Assembly (NCBI RefSeq): GCF_023898315.1
Contig: NC_064616.1
Location: 544,661,602-544,725,601, forward strand
Direction of reading: 5' to 3'
Length of the DNA: 64,000 bases
From: Schistocerca nitens
Lineage: Eukaryota; Arthropoda; Insecta; Orthoptera; Acrididae
The notes beneath the pieces were generated by a model. The model saw nothing but the letters and a program-made list of their open reading frames with translations, was not told where the DNA came from and searched no databases. Positions within the stretch are counted from its first letter, which is position 1, and the number at the start of each line of letters is the position of its first letter. This document shows positions 51,531 through 62,910 of the stretch, piece after piece. Both the position numbers and the translations under genes were made by a program.

Positions 51531-53190
51531 GACTGGCCTCCGTTACACTTCAATATGAAATATCACTACTGTGATAATGATAATAAATGGCTTCAGTCAC
51601 CACACCAACAAGATTATTACTGTCCACAACATCAAAATGCATCAGTTAATTCCGATATTTGTTGTGCAATGCAAACTCTTGTCCCCTGTGACAACGTTAC
51701 GGACCAATGCAACAAGAGCCGCTAAGTTATTATTGCTCCACTAGCTAATAATTAAAGCATCCTTGTACCAAATATTCTAATAAACATGGTACGTGAACTT
51801 TATAACCCAGGACAAACAAAAAAAAACATTAACTATTCTAAACACATTCGTTAATCAAATACAATTACACTTGCCGTCCCTTCAGGAATGAAACACATAA
51901 AAAAATGTACACTGTTACAAATAAAAATACATTATTCCCTGTCTTGCGAGTCACACGGAATCATTTCATTCAGTGATTTTCTTGGGGTCAAAAAGTTGCT
52001 GATAGTTTTCCTACAAACCCTGTCTCGGTGTTGAAGCTCTCCCATGGTTACCCGGACGAAAGTCTTTAAGTCACTCAAAACGGCACTTTGAGCATGCACT
52101 GAACTGTAAAGTGTATCTCACATTAAACACAAATGTCATAGTCACTCTCAGAGTACCATCCACACGAAACTGGTCGTCCAGAAATGGCCCTGCAACTACT
52201 GTTATCCACGGTCCTGCCCTTTCAGTTCACGGTGTAATTAAGTCTTATGTTCCAACAAACAGCACCTATTCTCACACCAATTAAAGACTATGTCTCCTAC
52301 TACAAATGCAAATGTCAGTGTCCCGCTTTAATTTCTTGCGTTCATACAATAATTAGTCACCAAACGACAACTGTCCTCATTAAGTATACCAAGCGTCCCA
52401 CATGCATTTTACAAAGCACACTTAACAAATCACTGCCAAAATTTTATGGATCCCACCGTTCAGTGGTCAAGACCAAACAAAACAACCGTCCTGTGTGCTA
52501 AAGACAAAATCTTTTCCACCACTCACAACGTGGAAACACCAACATACGAGCAGTCATCTTGTTTCACTGCTCCACAGACCAGTACTAGTTAATAGTTGCT
52601 GTTAAAAAGTGCCCGCCGGACTCTGCCGCGCGTCGTTCATTCTGCCGTCGCACCACCGCCACGCGACCCGTTGAGCAGAAAAACCATCCGCTGTTGCCTC
52701 CACAGGATACTGTCTCCAGTCATAAGGGTGGCGCAACTTATGAATGGTCAATAGTAGGTGCGTGTCGCCCCAGGCCGTTGACCTGCTGTAGCGGGCACGT
52801 GGAGTGTATCTCGATGGGCAGTGGAGTGGGGAGCGCAGCGGCTCTGTCGCCTCTCACATGGCGACGTCAGCTTGGCCTACCGCTTTCTTATGCGGTACGG
52901 GCGCGTTCTGCGTAGCATCTCAGCGCTACGACACACAGTGAGTCAGATCCATCCGTGCATCTCGCAACATTACAGACAAAATGATATTCTTACAGTATTT
53001 GAATACTGATTGATTACATGTATGATCTATTAGATACGTTGGTAATAAAGGAATCTTTGTTCTAAAAAACATAAAATCATACACCCTAGTTTTCTACACA
53101 TACAACATCAACATTTATCCCTTTTCTATATAAAGCCCACACTTGTGCTATTGATTGTACCTCTCGTCCCTCATACAAAACATGAAATTG
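51531..53190. other. No gene recognised; GC-rich island at 52600-52950
   Basis: Sequence around 52610-52930 is CG-rich (GCCGCGCGTCG, CATGGCGACGTC) within AT-rich surroundings. It could be promoter-like or LTR-like, but nothing specific supports either. Confidence 0.35.
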
Positions 53191-53191
53191 T

Positions 53192-53212
53192 TCAAAAAAA
53201 AAAAAAAAAAAA
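53192..53212. repeat. Poly(A) run
   Basis: About 20 A residues, possibly the tail of an old retroposon. Confidence 0.8.
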
Positions 53213-53220
53213 AGGAATAA

Positions 53221-53560
53221 GGAACAATCCATATAGCTCATAATAACAATATCAAATAGTAGACTACTTTAACATCCTATCACAGTGAACATATTAGAAA
53301 CGGTTGATTCTAAAACTACAATATACAACGCACCTTTGTGCTTGTGACAGACTGAAATTAATATCCCTTAAAAGTGATCTAACAAAAAGAGAAACAATCT
53401 ATACAGCTCACCACTACCTATTACATAATGTTAAATAGTAAACTATTTTAACATCTTCACACAATTAACATTTTTGAAACTGATGACTCTAAATCTACAA
53501 CCTACAGTGCACCTTTGTGCTTGTGACAGATAGAAATTAGTATCTCTTTACATATTTTAC
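53221..53560. repeat. Two tandem ~170-bp units
   Basis: 53221-53390 and 53391-53560 share AACAATC-AT-AGCTCA, ACTTTAACATC and GCACCTTTGTGCTTGTGACA at the same relative positions, with perhaps 75-80% identity. An old local duplication. Confidence 0.7.
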
Positions 53561-54180
53561 CTTTTATTATATATAACAACATTTCTAGGACATGTATGTA
53601 CCATCCACATGACGTCATATCCTGACCTCTCATCGAGATTCATCCAAATCAAACAATAAAGCACAATGATGTTTTAGTTATGGATCAGTAGCATCCCCTT
53701 TACAGTAGTGTGCGCATTGATCACACTACTCTATGACTCTCACTCAAGTGACACCACATTTTCCTTCTCATTCAATCCATTAATACACCAGCAGAATAGG
53801 TCTAGAAGTCAGCTAACCGTAACACCACCACACTCACGTCAACATACCATACCTTTGCTCCCTTATACTCAACCACATAACACATGGAGTTGTTTGGGAG
53901 ATAGCATTTCAGTCTCCGATTTCGTCCTTTTACTCTGGCACCTCTCTCGACCGGCTTACCTCTGCATTCACATTACCGATTATTCATCCTGCTAAATATC
54001 AACTTAGAATAGCGACATTTCATCTAAGAACAAAAATACACAGATTATTCATCCTGCAAAATAACTGTAGACATTCTTGGTACCGTTTTTGATTAGTTAT
54101 ACTGGTGCAAGGCTTCAACAACCACAACTCCTTGACTTCCTTACACATTTAAACCCATACACTCCAACATCAAATTCAGT
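53561..54180. other. No recognisable feature
   Basis: A short frame at 53708-53995 has no motif or context. Confidence 0.4.
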
Positions 54181-55188
54181 ATGGAGTCTGAAATGGAGGG
54201 TAAATTACCATTCCTTCACGTCTTGGTCAAGAGAAGGGCTGACGGCACCCTAGGTCATGGGGTGTATCGGAAGACAACGCACACTGATCTGTATTGGCAC
54301 GCAGACAGCTGCCACCACTCTTCATAGAGGAATGGGGTACTTAAAACTCTAGTACATAGGGCGCGCACTATCTCTGACGCAGAGAGTCTACCCCAGGAAT
54401 TGGAACATCTGAGAACTGTATTTCGAAAAAATGGGTACTCATAGTGGCAGATTCAACGTGCTCTCCGCCCAACCACTGCAGCACAACCTGTTGAGATGGA
54501 TGAACTCACGAGGGAGGAGGTAGGCACTGCATTTATTCCATACACAGGCGCAGTCTCGGGGAAAATCGCACGCATTCTGAAGAAACACCGGGTCGGAACT
54601 GTGTTTTGTCCTCCAAATAAAACTCGTGCACTGGTGGGGAGCGCCAAAGATGACCTCGGTTTGAGGAAGGCCGGCGTGTACCAGATTCCGTGTCAATGTA
54701 GCAAGTCGTATATTGGTCAGACGATGCGTACCGTCGAGGATCGATGCCGTGAACACCAGAGGCACACTCGACTTATGTATCCGAGCAAGTCGGCGGTCGC
54801 TGAAAATTGTTTGTCGGAAAATCACGCCATGGAGTATGACCGCACGAGGAATCTGGTACAGACGTCGAGATACTGGGACAGCGTTGTTAGAGAGGCCATC
54901 GAAATTCGCACCAATGACGACCTCATAAACCGTGACTGTGGCTATAATCTTAGCAAGGCTTGGGAACCAGCGATTGGGTTAATCAAGAGTAAATCGAGCA
55001 AACGTATAGTTGTGACGACCACGGCGGACAGAGCCATCACACCGACGTCATCTCATTCGCCGTCGCAATCTGTTCCACCGCGCGACCGCGGCGCGGGGCG
55101 CGGACGGCGGAGGGAGCGCGCCGCGGGCGGAGGGTATTTAAGTCGGCCGCTGCCGCGACCGAACCCAGTTCCCTCTGAGCAGCCATAG
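54181..55188 (+). pseudogene. Penelope RT C-terminus plus GIY-YIG endonuclease
   Basis: The frame opens [19 protein letters not shown] and [20 protein letters not shown], the block following the RT core in Penelope elements. In-frame stops at 54325-54327 and 54442-54444 break it. From 54496 an intact 230-residue stretch carries the endonuclease: GVYQIPC (residues 60-66), SYIGQT (71-76), Arg83 and VREAIEI with the probable catalytic Glu. A Cys pair (C66, C68) precedes it, as in related elements. The nuclease nicks target DNA for priming. The last ~40 residues (Arg/Gly-rich, GC-rich codons) are likely read-through into the terminal repeat. The endonuclease part itself looks intact. Confidence 0.85.
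55135..55142 (+). promoter_or_regulatory. TATA-like box in the Penelope terminal segment
   Basis: TATTTAAG after a GC-rich tract, followed about 30 bp later by ACCGAACCCAGTTCCC, a plausible start region. It would drive a downstream tandem copy, as expected for a pseudo-LTR. Confidence 0.45.
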
Positions 55189-55240
55189 CGTACGGATCTC
55201 CGTGCCGGCTCGTTCACAGGAGCTCAGTCCGTCAGTTCAC

Positions 55241-55271
55241 CTGATGATGGCGACATTTATGATCGCCGAAA
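55241..55271 (+). ncRNA. Hammerhead-ribozyme-like core motif
   Basis: CTGATGA is followed by a GGCGA/TCGCC stem with a 9-base loop and then GAAA, the two conserved boxes of a hammerhead flanking helix II. One extra T lies before the stem. Helices I and III and the cleavage triplet are not established. Penelope elements are known to carry minimal hammerheads in this position, which supports the reading. Confidence 0.5.
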
Positions 55272-55390
55272 TATTGTGCCCGTTGGACACTATAGACCGG
55301 CAGCACACCCGTGGATATTTTGATTATCAAATACGCCGGATAGAAACTCAAGAATCACACAAAAAATATGTTTATGCCATATTGCAAATG

Positions 55391-56035
55391 TTATGGTAAG
55401 AATTAGATTTACGCTTATATTACATCTTACGTCAGTATTCCACAACGTTCACCATCTGGATCTCATACTCCCTTTATATCCTTTCACGTTGTGCAGTTGT
55501 CCTCATCTCGTCATTCGTACTTCGGCTCTCCGTCCGTCCATTACTCCATCATTTCCTGGCCTTCCGTCGCCATTCGCACCAATCTCGAATGCAGCATACA
55601 CAGGCCTCTCTGTAACATACATCTAAGACAGCTCCACATTATTCAATTCTACCTACCTTTATTTGCCACTGTTTCATCACGTCGAATCTTTCATTATTAA
55701 CCACACTGATTCACGTCGCTTCTCTTCTTAAATATCACCTTTACCAACTACTATTTATCACGTCGTTTTTCTCTCTATCTACCATCTTTATCCACTCATT
55801 AATCATCACGTCGTTTCTGCTTGATCCTTAGGCATATGACAAAAAATACGTACATACACCACTCTGTCGACTCCTGTTCATGACTCATTCGACCAGTCTA
55901 TTCCGTCATACTTCCTGACATCCCGCCTGAAAGTTCTTATGTTCGATCTGACCCTGCACAACGTTACACACCACAAATAAATACACTGACTATATACCAT
56001 AACTTGCCTACTTTCGATCTATCCTTACCTTTTCC
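55391..56035. other. No recognisable feature
   Basis: C/T-rich; short frames (55393-55700) lack motifs. Possibly 3' sequence of the antisense Gypsy element that follows. Confidence 0.35.
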
Positions 56036-56039
56036 ATAA

Positions 56040-56330
56040 TTTGATTTTAGAAATGTGATGAAGCCAACGCGATTGTTTTCCCTTGATCGCCACAATCAGT
56101 ACAGCATTTTCATGGACAATCTGTCTCACTCTGAACGGTCCGCTATACACAGCAAAGAATTTGCTAGTTAGGAATCTGTTCTTACATGAAAATTAAATGT
56201 GTGCTGAGAATATACAAGCTGGGAGAAAGGGACAGCCCAAGTGTTACAAACTTTGGTGCCAGTGGCCTCTTTCACTAACACCAGATTCCAAACAACCATA
56301 CACAGCACTTCATTATAACTGTCACCACGA
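56040..56330 (-). pseudogene. Gypsy-type integrase C-terminal fragment, antisense
   Basis: The minus strand reads KFFAVYSGPFRVRQIVHENA followed by VLIVAIKGKQSRWLHH, the G-P-Y/F module found at integrase C-termini of Gypsy-like elements. A shifted segment before it (NLVLVKEATG) fits the start of the same module. The catalytic core is absent. Confidence 0.6.
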
Positions 56331-56780
56331 CAATGGCATACCATAGATCAGATGGCATCTAATTTAAAAACTTCGATCACATTGCTGATGTTACCTGTAA
56401 CAGCAGTATAAATGTACCCCATGCCATTCAGATCACAATGTTGACTTTTCACATTACGTGTTAAGTACCTGCAATAGTCAAATCGCACTAATTAAACTGG
56501 ACTCATTGGCATTATTACATAACATTTTTAGCAACTGGTTTTTGAGGAAACAGTCCTTTTACTTTAGTGTTCCAAATAAAAAATTTGCAGATTTTGCTCT
56601 GAGAAACCAGCCTAACAGATGCCATTACTGGTGTCTTATTCTATGATCAGAAGTATGGTATTTGCATTCCTACATATCAGTAGAGTATGTCTGCTACATA
56701 GACAATTTTCAGTGACAGCGGCATGTGTTTTAAGGCAAGATGCTAAGGGCTGATATGTTGGATTAGTTTCTCCTATCCAT
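56331..56780. other. Unassigned sequence between integrase and gag remnants
   Basis: Probably what remains of deleted pol sequence. No RT or integrase-core motif recognised. Confidence 0.35.
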
Positions 56781-56787
56781 CACTCCA

Positions 56788-58034
56788 TTATGACAAGAAT
56801 GAAATGCCAGGATTCCATGCTCTCCTGTCATTCTGATAGTTTCTGCCGTTCCTATCCTCGACTCTGTCTGACGTATGAGTCGCATCTCCGTTCACGATGT
56901 TGCTCTCATTACCCAGTTCCCGTAAAAAATGCTGAAATGATGCAGAATCGTTTAAGCCTCTGCCTCCTATCGCTATATCTCTGCGCAATTTCACTGGAAA
57001 CTTCGTTATACAGATCCTAATGCGCTCCCAAGGTTCGTATGTCACATTCAAATACCTATTTCGGCTCAGCTCTTCCTGATAGCACGCCACTGGATCTCTT
57101 ATACCATCTTCGTTACAATTTGGCATCATCAATATGCTTTGCTTAACCTGGTCGTGCTTACTTTTCATCCAGAATTCATTTAAAAACTTGTCACAGAATT
57201 TCTTGTAGCTACTACTGTCTTTAATAACTTCCTACATTTTCGCTCTAGCCTCGTCCCTCAAATGGTTACACACATACTTCATTTTGAGGAGCGGTCCCCA
57301 TGATGAAGGTAATAAATCTTGAAATTGAGACAGCCTTGGACTGTGCCCAGTTGGGTTTTGTCACCTGTTTTATCCGACACAACCGTTCTTCTAACTCTCT
57401 GAGACCGTCTTCCTCTTTCTGCCTATTTTCTTTTTTTTGAATTTATCTCACTCTCCCTCTGCAATCTACCTGATGGTGTGTCACCTTCGCTACTGAACGC
57501 TAATAGCAACTGTGCTAGTTCTTCCATATGTTTCCTATTTATTTCTAATTGCGCCTCTTTAAGCTGTAATAGTGACTGTATCTCCTACTGGTCGGCATAA
57601 ACCTCTCGCTGCGTACTGTCAGAGCCTGTCTCGCCTCTTATACTGACCTTTTCTACATCTCCACTAATCTTATTCATTCTGACCACTACCTCCGCAACTG
57701 CATCCTTGTGTTCATTTAGCACCACTTCCTGGTCGGTGACTTGAGCTTCCACGCTGTCTAATGCCCCTTGTTTATCTGCAAGTAAGTCCTCCACTACCTC
57801 TTCGACTCGCTCATCCGGCAACACGTCCCTAGGTTCTGTAATATCATACTCTATCGATATTATTCGTACCTCCAAATTATTGGCTTTTCCTTTCACGGCG
57901 TCACATACTTGCTTCAACGCACCCAGATTCTTCTCCCTCTCATCTAACCGATTCTTAACTGTGGGCAGATGCTCATCGAAAACTGAGAGTAGCTTCCTGA
58001 TTGCCTCTTTATTTCCCTTATCCATTGCTTCCAA
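56788..58034 (-). pseudogene. Gypsy-like gag remnant, antisense
   Basis: Start at 58034. Residues 1-149 (to 57585) are a coiled-coil, Glu/Lys-rich segment, for example LDEREKNLGALKQVCDAVKG. After a stop and several frameshifts the frame 57168-56788 reads PVACYQEELSRNRYLNVTYE, ERIRICITKFPVKLRRDIAI and FQHFLRELGNESN, resembling the capsid region of insect Gypsy-type gag proteins (Y-x-x-L-x-x-x-x-x-L, L-P-x-x-x-R). Assignment rests on arrangement with the integrase fragment downstream in the same orientation. RT and protease are missing. Confidence 0.55.
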
Positions 58035-58632
58035 TCTACATCTACATCTACATTTATACTCCGCAAGCCACTCAACGGTGTGTGGCGGAGGACACTTTAC
58101 GTGCCACTGTCATTACCTCCCTTTCCTGTTCCAGTCGCGTATGGTTCGCGGGAAGAACGACTGTCTGAAAGCCTCCGTGCGCGCTCGAATCTCTCTAATT
58201 TTACATTCTTGATCTCCTCGGGAGGTATAAGTAGGGGAAAGCAATATATTCGATGCCTCATCCAGAAACGCACCCTCTCGAAACCTGGCGAGCAAGCTAC
58301 ACCGCGATGCAGAGCGCCTCTCTTGCAGAGTCTGCCACTAGAGTTTGCCAAACATCTGCGTAACGCTATCACGGTTACCAAATAACCCTGTGACGAAACG
58401 CGCCGCTCTTCTTTGGATCTTCTCTATCTCCTCCGTCAACCCGATCTGGTATGGATCCCACACTGTTGAGCAATAGTCAAGTATAGGTCGAACGAGTGTT
58501 TTGTAAGCCACCTCCTTTGTTGATGGAGTACATTTTCTAAGGACTCTCCCAATGAATATCAACCTGGTACCCGCCTTACCAACAATTAATTTTATATGAT
58601 CATTCCTCTTCAAATCGTTCCGCACGCATACT
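58035..58632 (-). mobile_element. CR1/jockey-like non-LTR element, 3' end
   Basis: Minus-strand frame 58625-58338 reads RLIFIGRVLRKCTPSTKEVA, YKTLVRPILDYCSTVWDPYQ and KIQRRAARFVTGLFGNRDSV. The L-V-R-P-x-L-x-Y-x-x-x-x-W-D-P and R-R-A-A-R-F-V block closes many CR1/jockey RTs. After a frameshift YTSRGDQECKIREIRAR and SFFPRTIRDWN follow. It ends in a (GATGTA)n tail at 58036-58053, read on the minus strand. 5' truncated; inserted next to the Gypsy gag start. Confidence 0.85.
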
Positions 58633-58810
58633 CCCAGATTGACAGTGTCAACAATTTGACAGTGGCTGCACAGACGTTGGTGGTGTTAATCGGAATCCTA
58701 ATCTTGCACCATGTGATTTCCTTACTGTCGGAAAGCTGAAAGAACCTCTGGATGAAAGGTGATTCTCTGAAGATGAGGAAGTTCGCACGGCGGACTTCTA
58801 TCATCGAGGA
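58633..58810 (+). pseudogene. Mariner transposase C-terminal fragment
   Basis: Reads NPNLAPCDFLTVGKLKEPLD, then across a stop FSEDEEVRTA, then DFYHRGI. This matches the SPDLAPxDFxLFGxLKExL...DEEV...DFYxxGI order of mariner transposases, with an internal deletion. The third catalytic Asp is present in PCDF. Confidence 0.6.
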
Positions 58811-59935
58811 ATCTAATAATTGATTTAACGTTCCGATATTTGTTTACAGTGACTTGATGTTTATGTTGAAAGAAATAGTGTAATGTGTCTATGTTACTTT
58901 AAAGTAACATTTTATGAAAGTTCTTTGGCGTGGTATAATTATGCTTTAGCTTCCCTTTACAAGTTCTCTCGTAAATCTCATCAGACTTTTATCGCAACCC
59001 TAAGAGTCATTCCTAGTTCGTCTTTTAGCCTGTTAAACTAGAAGCCAGATTACGTTGTACCATAGCCTCTCTCATCTTCTCTCAAACTAAAATACAGTGA
59101 GCATTGGAAAAGTTTGTTGAATGGTCTTAAAAATAAAGGAAACAAGGGTTATAAACAAAATACCTTAACTGATCTTCAGTGTAATTAACATTAGTTTTAA
59201 CACACTTCTGACATTTGTGTAAAGCTGTTGGAAACTATCAGCAAACGTTTCTTGTGGAACCGCTCTAAGCACCGTGATCACGTATTGTTGGATATACTGT
59301 ACTTAACGTCTGAGAATGTTTGTGAAAAATAGTGCTTACACTGTCGTTGCTTATCTTCCAACCTTCTGCTCTCTCTCTCAAAGACGGGAGCTGACGCAAT
59401 CGCTGGAGAAGATAGGTGATTGAAATAAATTTTAATTTTGTAGAGACTGGAACGCACGTACCGGGTAAGGAACTAACAATCCCATTGTTGGCCAGCATGT
59501 AGAAATTATGTTAAAAGACAAATATGATACGCTGATAGACTTATACTAGCAAAATGCTATGAAGATATTGAATGGGTGGTTTAGGCATACGCAATACATC
59601 AATATACATAACAACAACCGACACGGAAGTTAAGATCAGTAACTAACTATGTGATAACACGGCAGAAAGCAAGCCTGTTAATTAAGGACATGAGAGTTTC
59701 CCACGGCCCCGACAGTTGATCAGACTATTACTTACTGGTATCAAGAATCTACTTTTCCTTTACACGGAAATAAGAAACAGGTGAAGAACTGGTAACTGTA
59801 AAGTTCTCGGAGGTCCGGTATAATCTGTTAAATATGAAGGAGAACTCAAAACGTTCCTCTGTCAACCAAGACTGGCAGTCAAGGCATCACTTATTGGCAT
59901 GATCCTGTAGGCAATATGTATCCATCTGTTAAAGA
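58811..59935. other. No recognisable feature
   Basis: AT-rich. May include unrecognised N-terminal sequence of the non-LTR element that follows. Confidence 0.4.
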
Positions 59936-60449
59936 AACGGCACAGAAGGCAGACTGTGAAGCTCTGAGCCGGAAAAGAAAGTTGGGAAAAGAAAAGTTTG
60001 AGCTATGATGGAACAACGAAGTAGAAAATTTGGTGAAGATGAAAAGAACGCCTTTAATAAATGGCAGTGCACTTGCCTTGATAAAGACCTATAGTATTTG
60101 GAGCTAAACGGGAATAAACACAAAAGGACCTTTACTAAAGCCCAAAACGGAGGCGTGGCAGAAAGTCGGAGAGGACCTAGAAGAAATCTTAGGTGGTACT
60201 AGAACACTCAGAGCTTGGAAAGAACTGAAGAAAATAAGTATTGAAAACAAGATTGTTTTAGGATTACTCTAATAAGTTTGGAGGAATGAGGGAAGTATTA
60301 CTAAACCGTGCTCACGGAGAAGCGAAACGAGATATGGTAAATATGACGGAAAAAGTCGAACACCCACAATAGATTATCTCGTAAGAAATTTGTAAACCCG
60401 TGAAGTATGTGAACAGTGGAGGGTCACCGGATCCGGGTGGCATAAACAC

Positions 60450-60880
60450 AGAATCAATAAAGGCAACTCCTATCGTTGTGCATGGTACTGCCGCTAACCC
60501 TCAGATATTCGACTTTGGTTATGTTTACTGTGAGGCCCCATCTTTCATACTCCTCTCTTAACTTCTGAAGCATGTACTCAGTACCATCCTGGTCCCCTGC
60601 TACGGTGATGTCGTCACCAGCGTAGATTTCAGCATCCACAGCCAAACTCGTGAGTCCACATTTTTTTGGTCCAGGCTTTAAGTGCTTCCTGCACATAGAT
60701 TTTAAGCAGTGCCGGTGCTATAGCACGCCCTTGGCCTCTTGGAATAGCCATTTTGTAACAGGAAACTCCGATTACACTGAATTTCATTTTGATGGGTCTC
60801 ACACAGTTTGTATAGAAGTGTTTAACTGCTTCGATATTGGCCCCTTTATGCAACAAGTGTTTGAAAGTGGACCACGTACG
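60450..60880 (-). pseudogene. Second RT fragment of the same family, antisense
   Basis: The minus strand reads GANIEAVKHFYTNCVRPIKM, APALLKIYVQEALKAWTKK, then DDITVAGDQDGTEYMLQKLR and EEYERWGLTVNITKVEYLRV. It covers the same RT region as 61200-62280, so it is an additional copy and not an inversion of the surrounding one. Confidence 0.65.
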
Positions 60881-61242
60881 TAAGGGATGGAAAAAAATCT
60901 ACTATTACTTCAGTCTGTAAGAGATGGAATAGAGAGGACTGTGGAAATTACTGCGGCATAAGTACGATGCCATCAGTAGTGCGATTGTACTGGGGAATCT
61001 GTGGTTGAGGGCGATAATATATGAAGAACGGAGATGTTCTAGGCCAGGTGCTCATGTACTGAATTCGCATTGTGGTATACAATAGAGAAGAAGGTTGCCA
61101 GAGTAACAGAGTCTTCGTGGATTAGCACATGGCCTACGATAAAGTATCACTCAACAATCTGTGGGCAAGTATGAACAACTGTGGCGTCTCAACAATTTAC
61201 ATCAAAGCAGTTAAGCAGTTCTATACAAACTATGTGCACGCC

Positions 61243-61952
61243 GTCAATGTGGTGTCACCGCCAGACACCACACTTGCTAGGTGGTAGCCTTTAAATCGGC
61301 CGCGGTCCGTTAGTATACGTCGGACCCGCGTGTCGCCACTGTCAGTGATTGCAGACCGAGCGCCGCCACACGGCAGGTCTAGAGAGACTTACTAGCACCC
61401 GCCCCAGTTGTACAGCCGACGTTCATAGGAATGGTTCACTGAAAATCACGCTCTCATTTGCCGAGACGATAGTTAGCGTAGCCTTCAACTACGTCATTTG
61501 CTACGACCTAGCAAAAAAATGGTTCAAATGGCTCTGAGCACTATGGGACTCAACATCTATGGTCATAAGTCCCCTAGAACGTAGAACTACTTAAACCTAA
61601 CTAACCTAAGGACATCACACACATTCATAGCCGAGGCAGGATTCTAACCTGCGACCGCAGCAGTCGCGCGGTTCCTGACTGCGCGCCTAGAACCGCTAGA
61701 CCACCGCGGCCGGCTACGACCTAGCAAGGCGCCATTACCAGTTAGATAAAAGCTTCTTATAAATCCTGTACCGTCAAGAGCAATGTACACCAATTATGGA
61801 TTAAAGTTAAGTATTACATCATCTACGTACTTTATTTGCAATTCTAAAGACATTGTCCTGTTCCAGACCTCACGCCAATCAGCGTGAGCTTAACGTGTGC
61901 CTTTCGGCTACCTCCGAGTGGCGTGGCTGTTTTGCTACGCCACGACAGTCAA
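61243..61952 (+). mobile_element. Solo LTR of a Gypsy-type element
   Basis: LTR 61248-61947 begins TGTGGTGTCACCGCC and ends GCCACGACA; GTCAA at 61243-61247 repeats at 61948-61952. A TTTAAAT promoter-like box lies near 61290. Removing the nested SINE leaves about 486 bp. TG...CA ends and a 5-bp duplication are standard for LTR elements; a solo LTR forms by recombination between the two LTRs. The sequence is of a type I know as abundant in insects. Confidence 0.9.
61501..61727 (-). mobile_element. SINE (family C variant) inside the solo LTR
   Basis: Body 61515-61713 with ATGGTTCAAATGGCTCTGAG at the tail and a head variant (CCGCGGCCGG) unlike the 24 and 51 kb copies. CTACGACCTAGCAA at 61501-61514 repeats exactly at 61714-61727 (14 bp). 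Confidence 0.93.
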
Positions 61953-62910
61953 AGTAGGAAATTCACTGTCATCAGTATTTCCTGTTACAAGAAACCTGTG
62001 CCGAGAGGCCAAGGGTATGTTATAACACCGACACTCTTTAAAATCTATGTGCAGGAAGCATTTAAAGCCTGGAGGAGGAAATGTGGACTCATAATATTCC
62101 CTGAGGGTGATGAAACCTTGTACACGCTTCTCTTCGCTGGTGACGAGGTCATCGAAACAGGAGATCAGAATGATGCTGAATACATTCTTCGGAAGTTAAG
62201 AGGGGAGAATGAAAGATGGGGTCTCACAACAAGCATGACAGAAACCGAATACCTGATGACTGGTGACAGTCCTACATAGTATCTGAGTGTTAAAGTCAGG
62301 AAAATCAGGGTAATGTAAGTCTTTTAAGCACCTGTGTGTTATGACATCATCTAGTGGAAAAGAATGAACATAACGTAAATAATAAAATAGTGCAGGGCAA
62401 AAGCGTTGTAGGACAGCTTAAGTCGTTCCTACGGAATAACTAAAACTGGTGATATATCGTTCGACTGTTGAAAACATTGCTACGAACAGAGAAGAACTAT
62501 GGGCAATAACCAAGCGCCAGAGAAATAAGTTGCTTGCACTAGGTATGAAGTTTTGGAAACGAAATTGTGGCATCTCTGCACCATGTATGAAATAACAAAT
62601 GAGAGGCTACAACATCTAGACATGTTGGATGAGACCCAGTGGTCACAGAAAGTGTGGCAGTGGACCCTCAGGGGAAAGAAGAAAGCGTTGATAAGCTGTA
62701 GGCGAGATGTCTGGGATGCAATGGATGCCAGATGACCAGAAGAAGAAGACTGGCATTATCAAAGGACCTGGAAAGTGGGAAGCGAGAAATGGTGTGATCC
62801 GTATATTGCTTTCAACATGATGATAATGAATTTCCAATCAACATTTTAATTATCCGCCAGATTATACATAGTGCAATTGGCCTATGATGTTAGACGATAG
62901 CAGGGGGAGT

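Larger units (their letters stand above)
54181..55390 (+). mobile_element. Penelope-like retroelement, 5' truncated
   Basis: Begins within the ORF after the RT core and continues through the GIY-YIG endonuclease into a GC-rich 3' segment with a TATA-like box and a hammerhead-like motif. Penelope elements combine RT and GIY-YIG and carry terminal pseudo-LTRs with ribozymes. The 3' limit is estimated from the fading CGCCGGATAGAAACTCAAG tail. Confidence 0.82.
59960..62800 (+). pseudogene. Non-LTR RT ORF2 pseudogene
   Basis: Early RT text near 61130 reads HMAYDKVSLNNLWASMNNCG (position of D-L-E-K-A-Y-D-x-V, first Asp block) followed by VSTIYIKAVKQFYTN. After the LTR come ITPTLFKIYVQEAFKAWRRK, then LYTLLFAGDEVIETGDQNDA (active site F-A-D-D reads F-A-G-D) and YILRKLRGENERWGL. 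Near 62560 ERLQHLDMLDETQWSQKVWQ resembles the C-terminal I-x-N-E-R-L...D-E-x-R-W-P-K-K-V-x-x-W block. Many stops and frameshifts; the element is dead. Confidence 0.65.
59940..62830 (+). mobile_element. Non-LTR retrotransposon, sense, broken by two insertions
   Basis: Segments in order: pre-RT linker (59960-60435, with WWNNEVENLVKMKRTP- and EAWQKVGEDLEE-like text and PGGINTESIK), an antisense piece (60450-60880), early RT (60910-61247), a solo LTR (61243-61952), late RT (61948-62280) and the C-terminus (62550-62800). Spacing fits one ORF2 that received two inserts. Clade is RTE-like or related, not determined. Confidence 0.65.

Noticed and set aside
52694-53009. GC-rich frames as exons or a CpG-island promoter
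   Set aside because: No splice-bounded frame and no transcript features; only base composition supports it.
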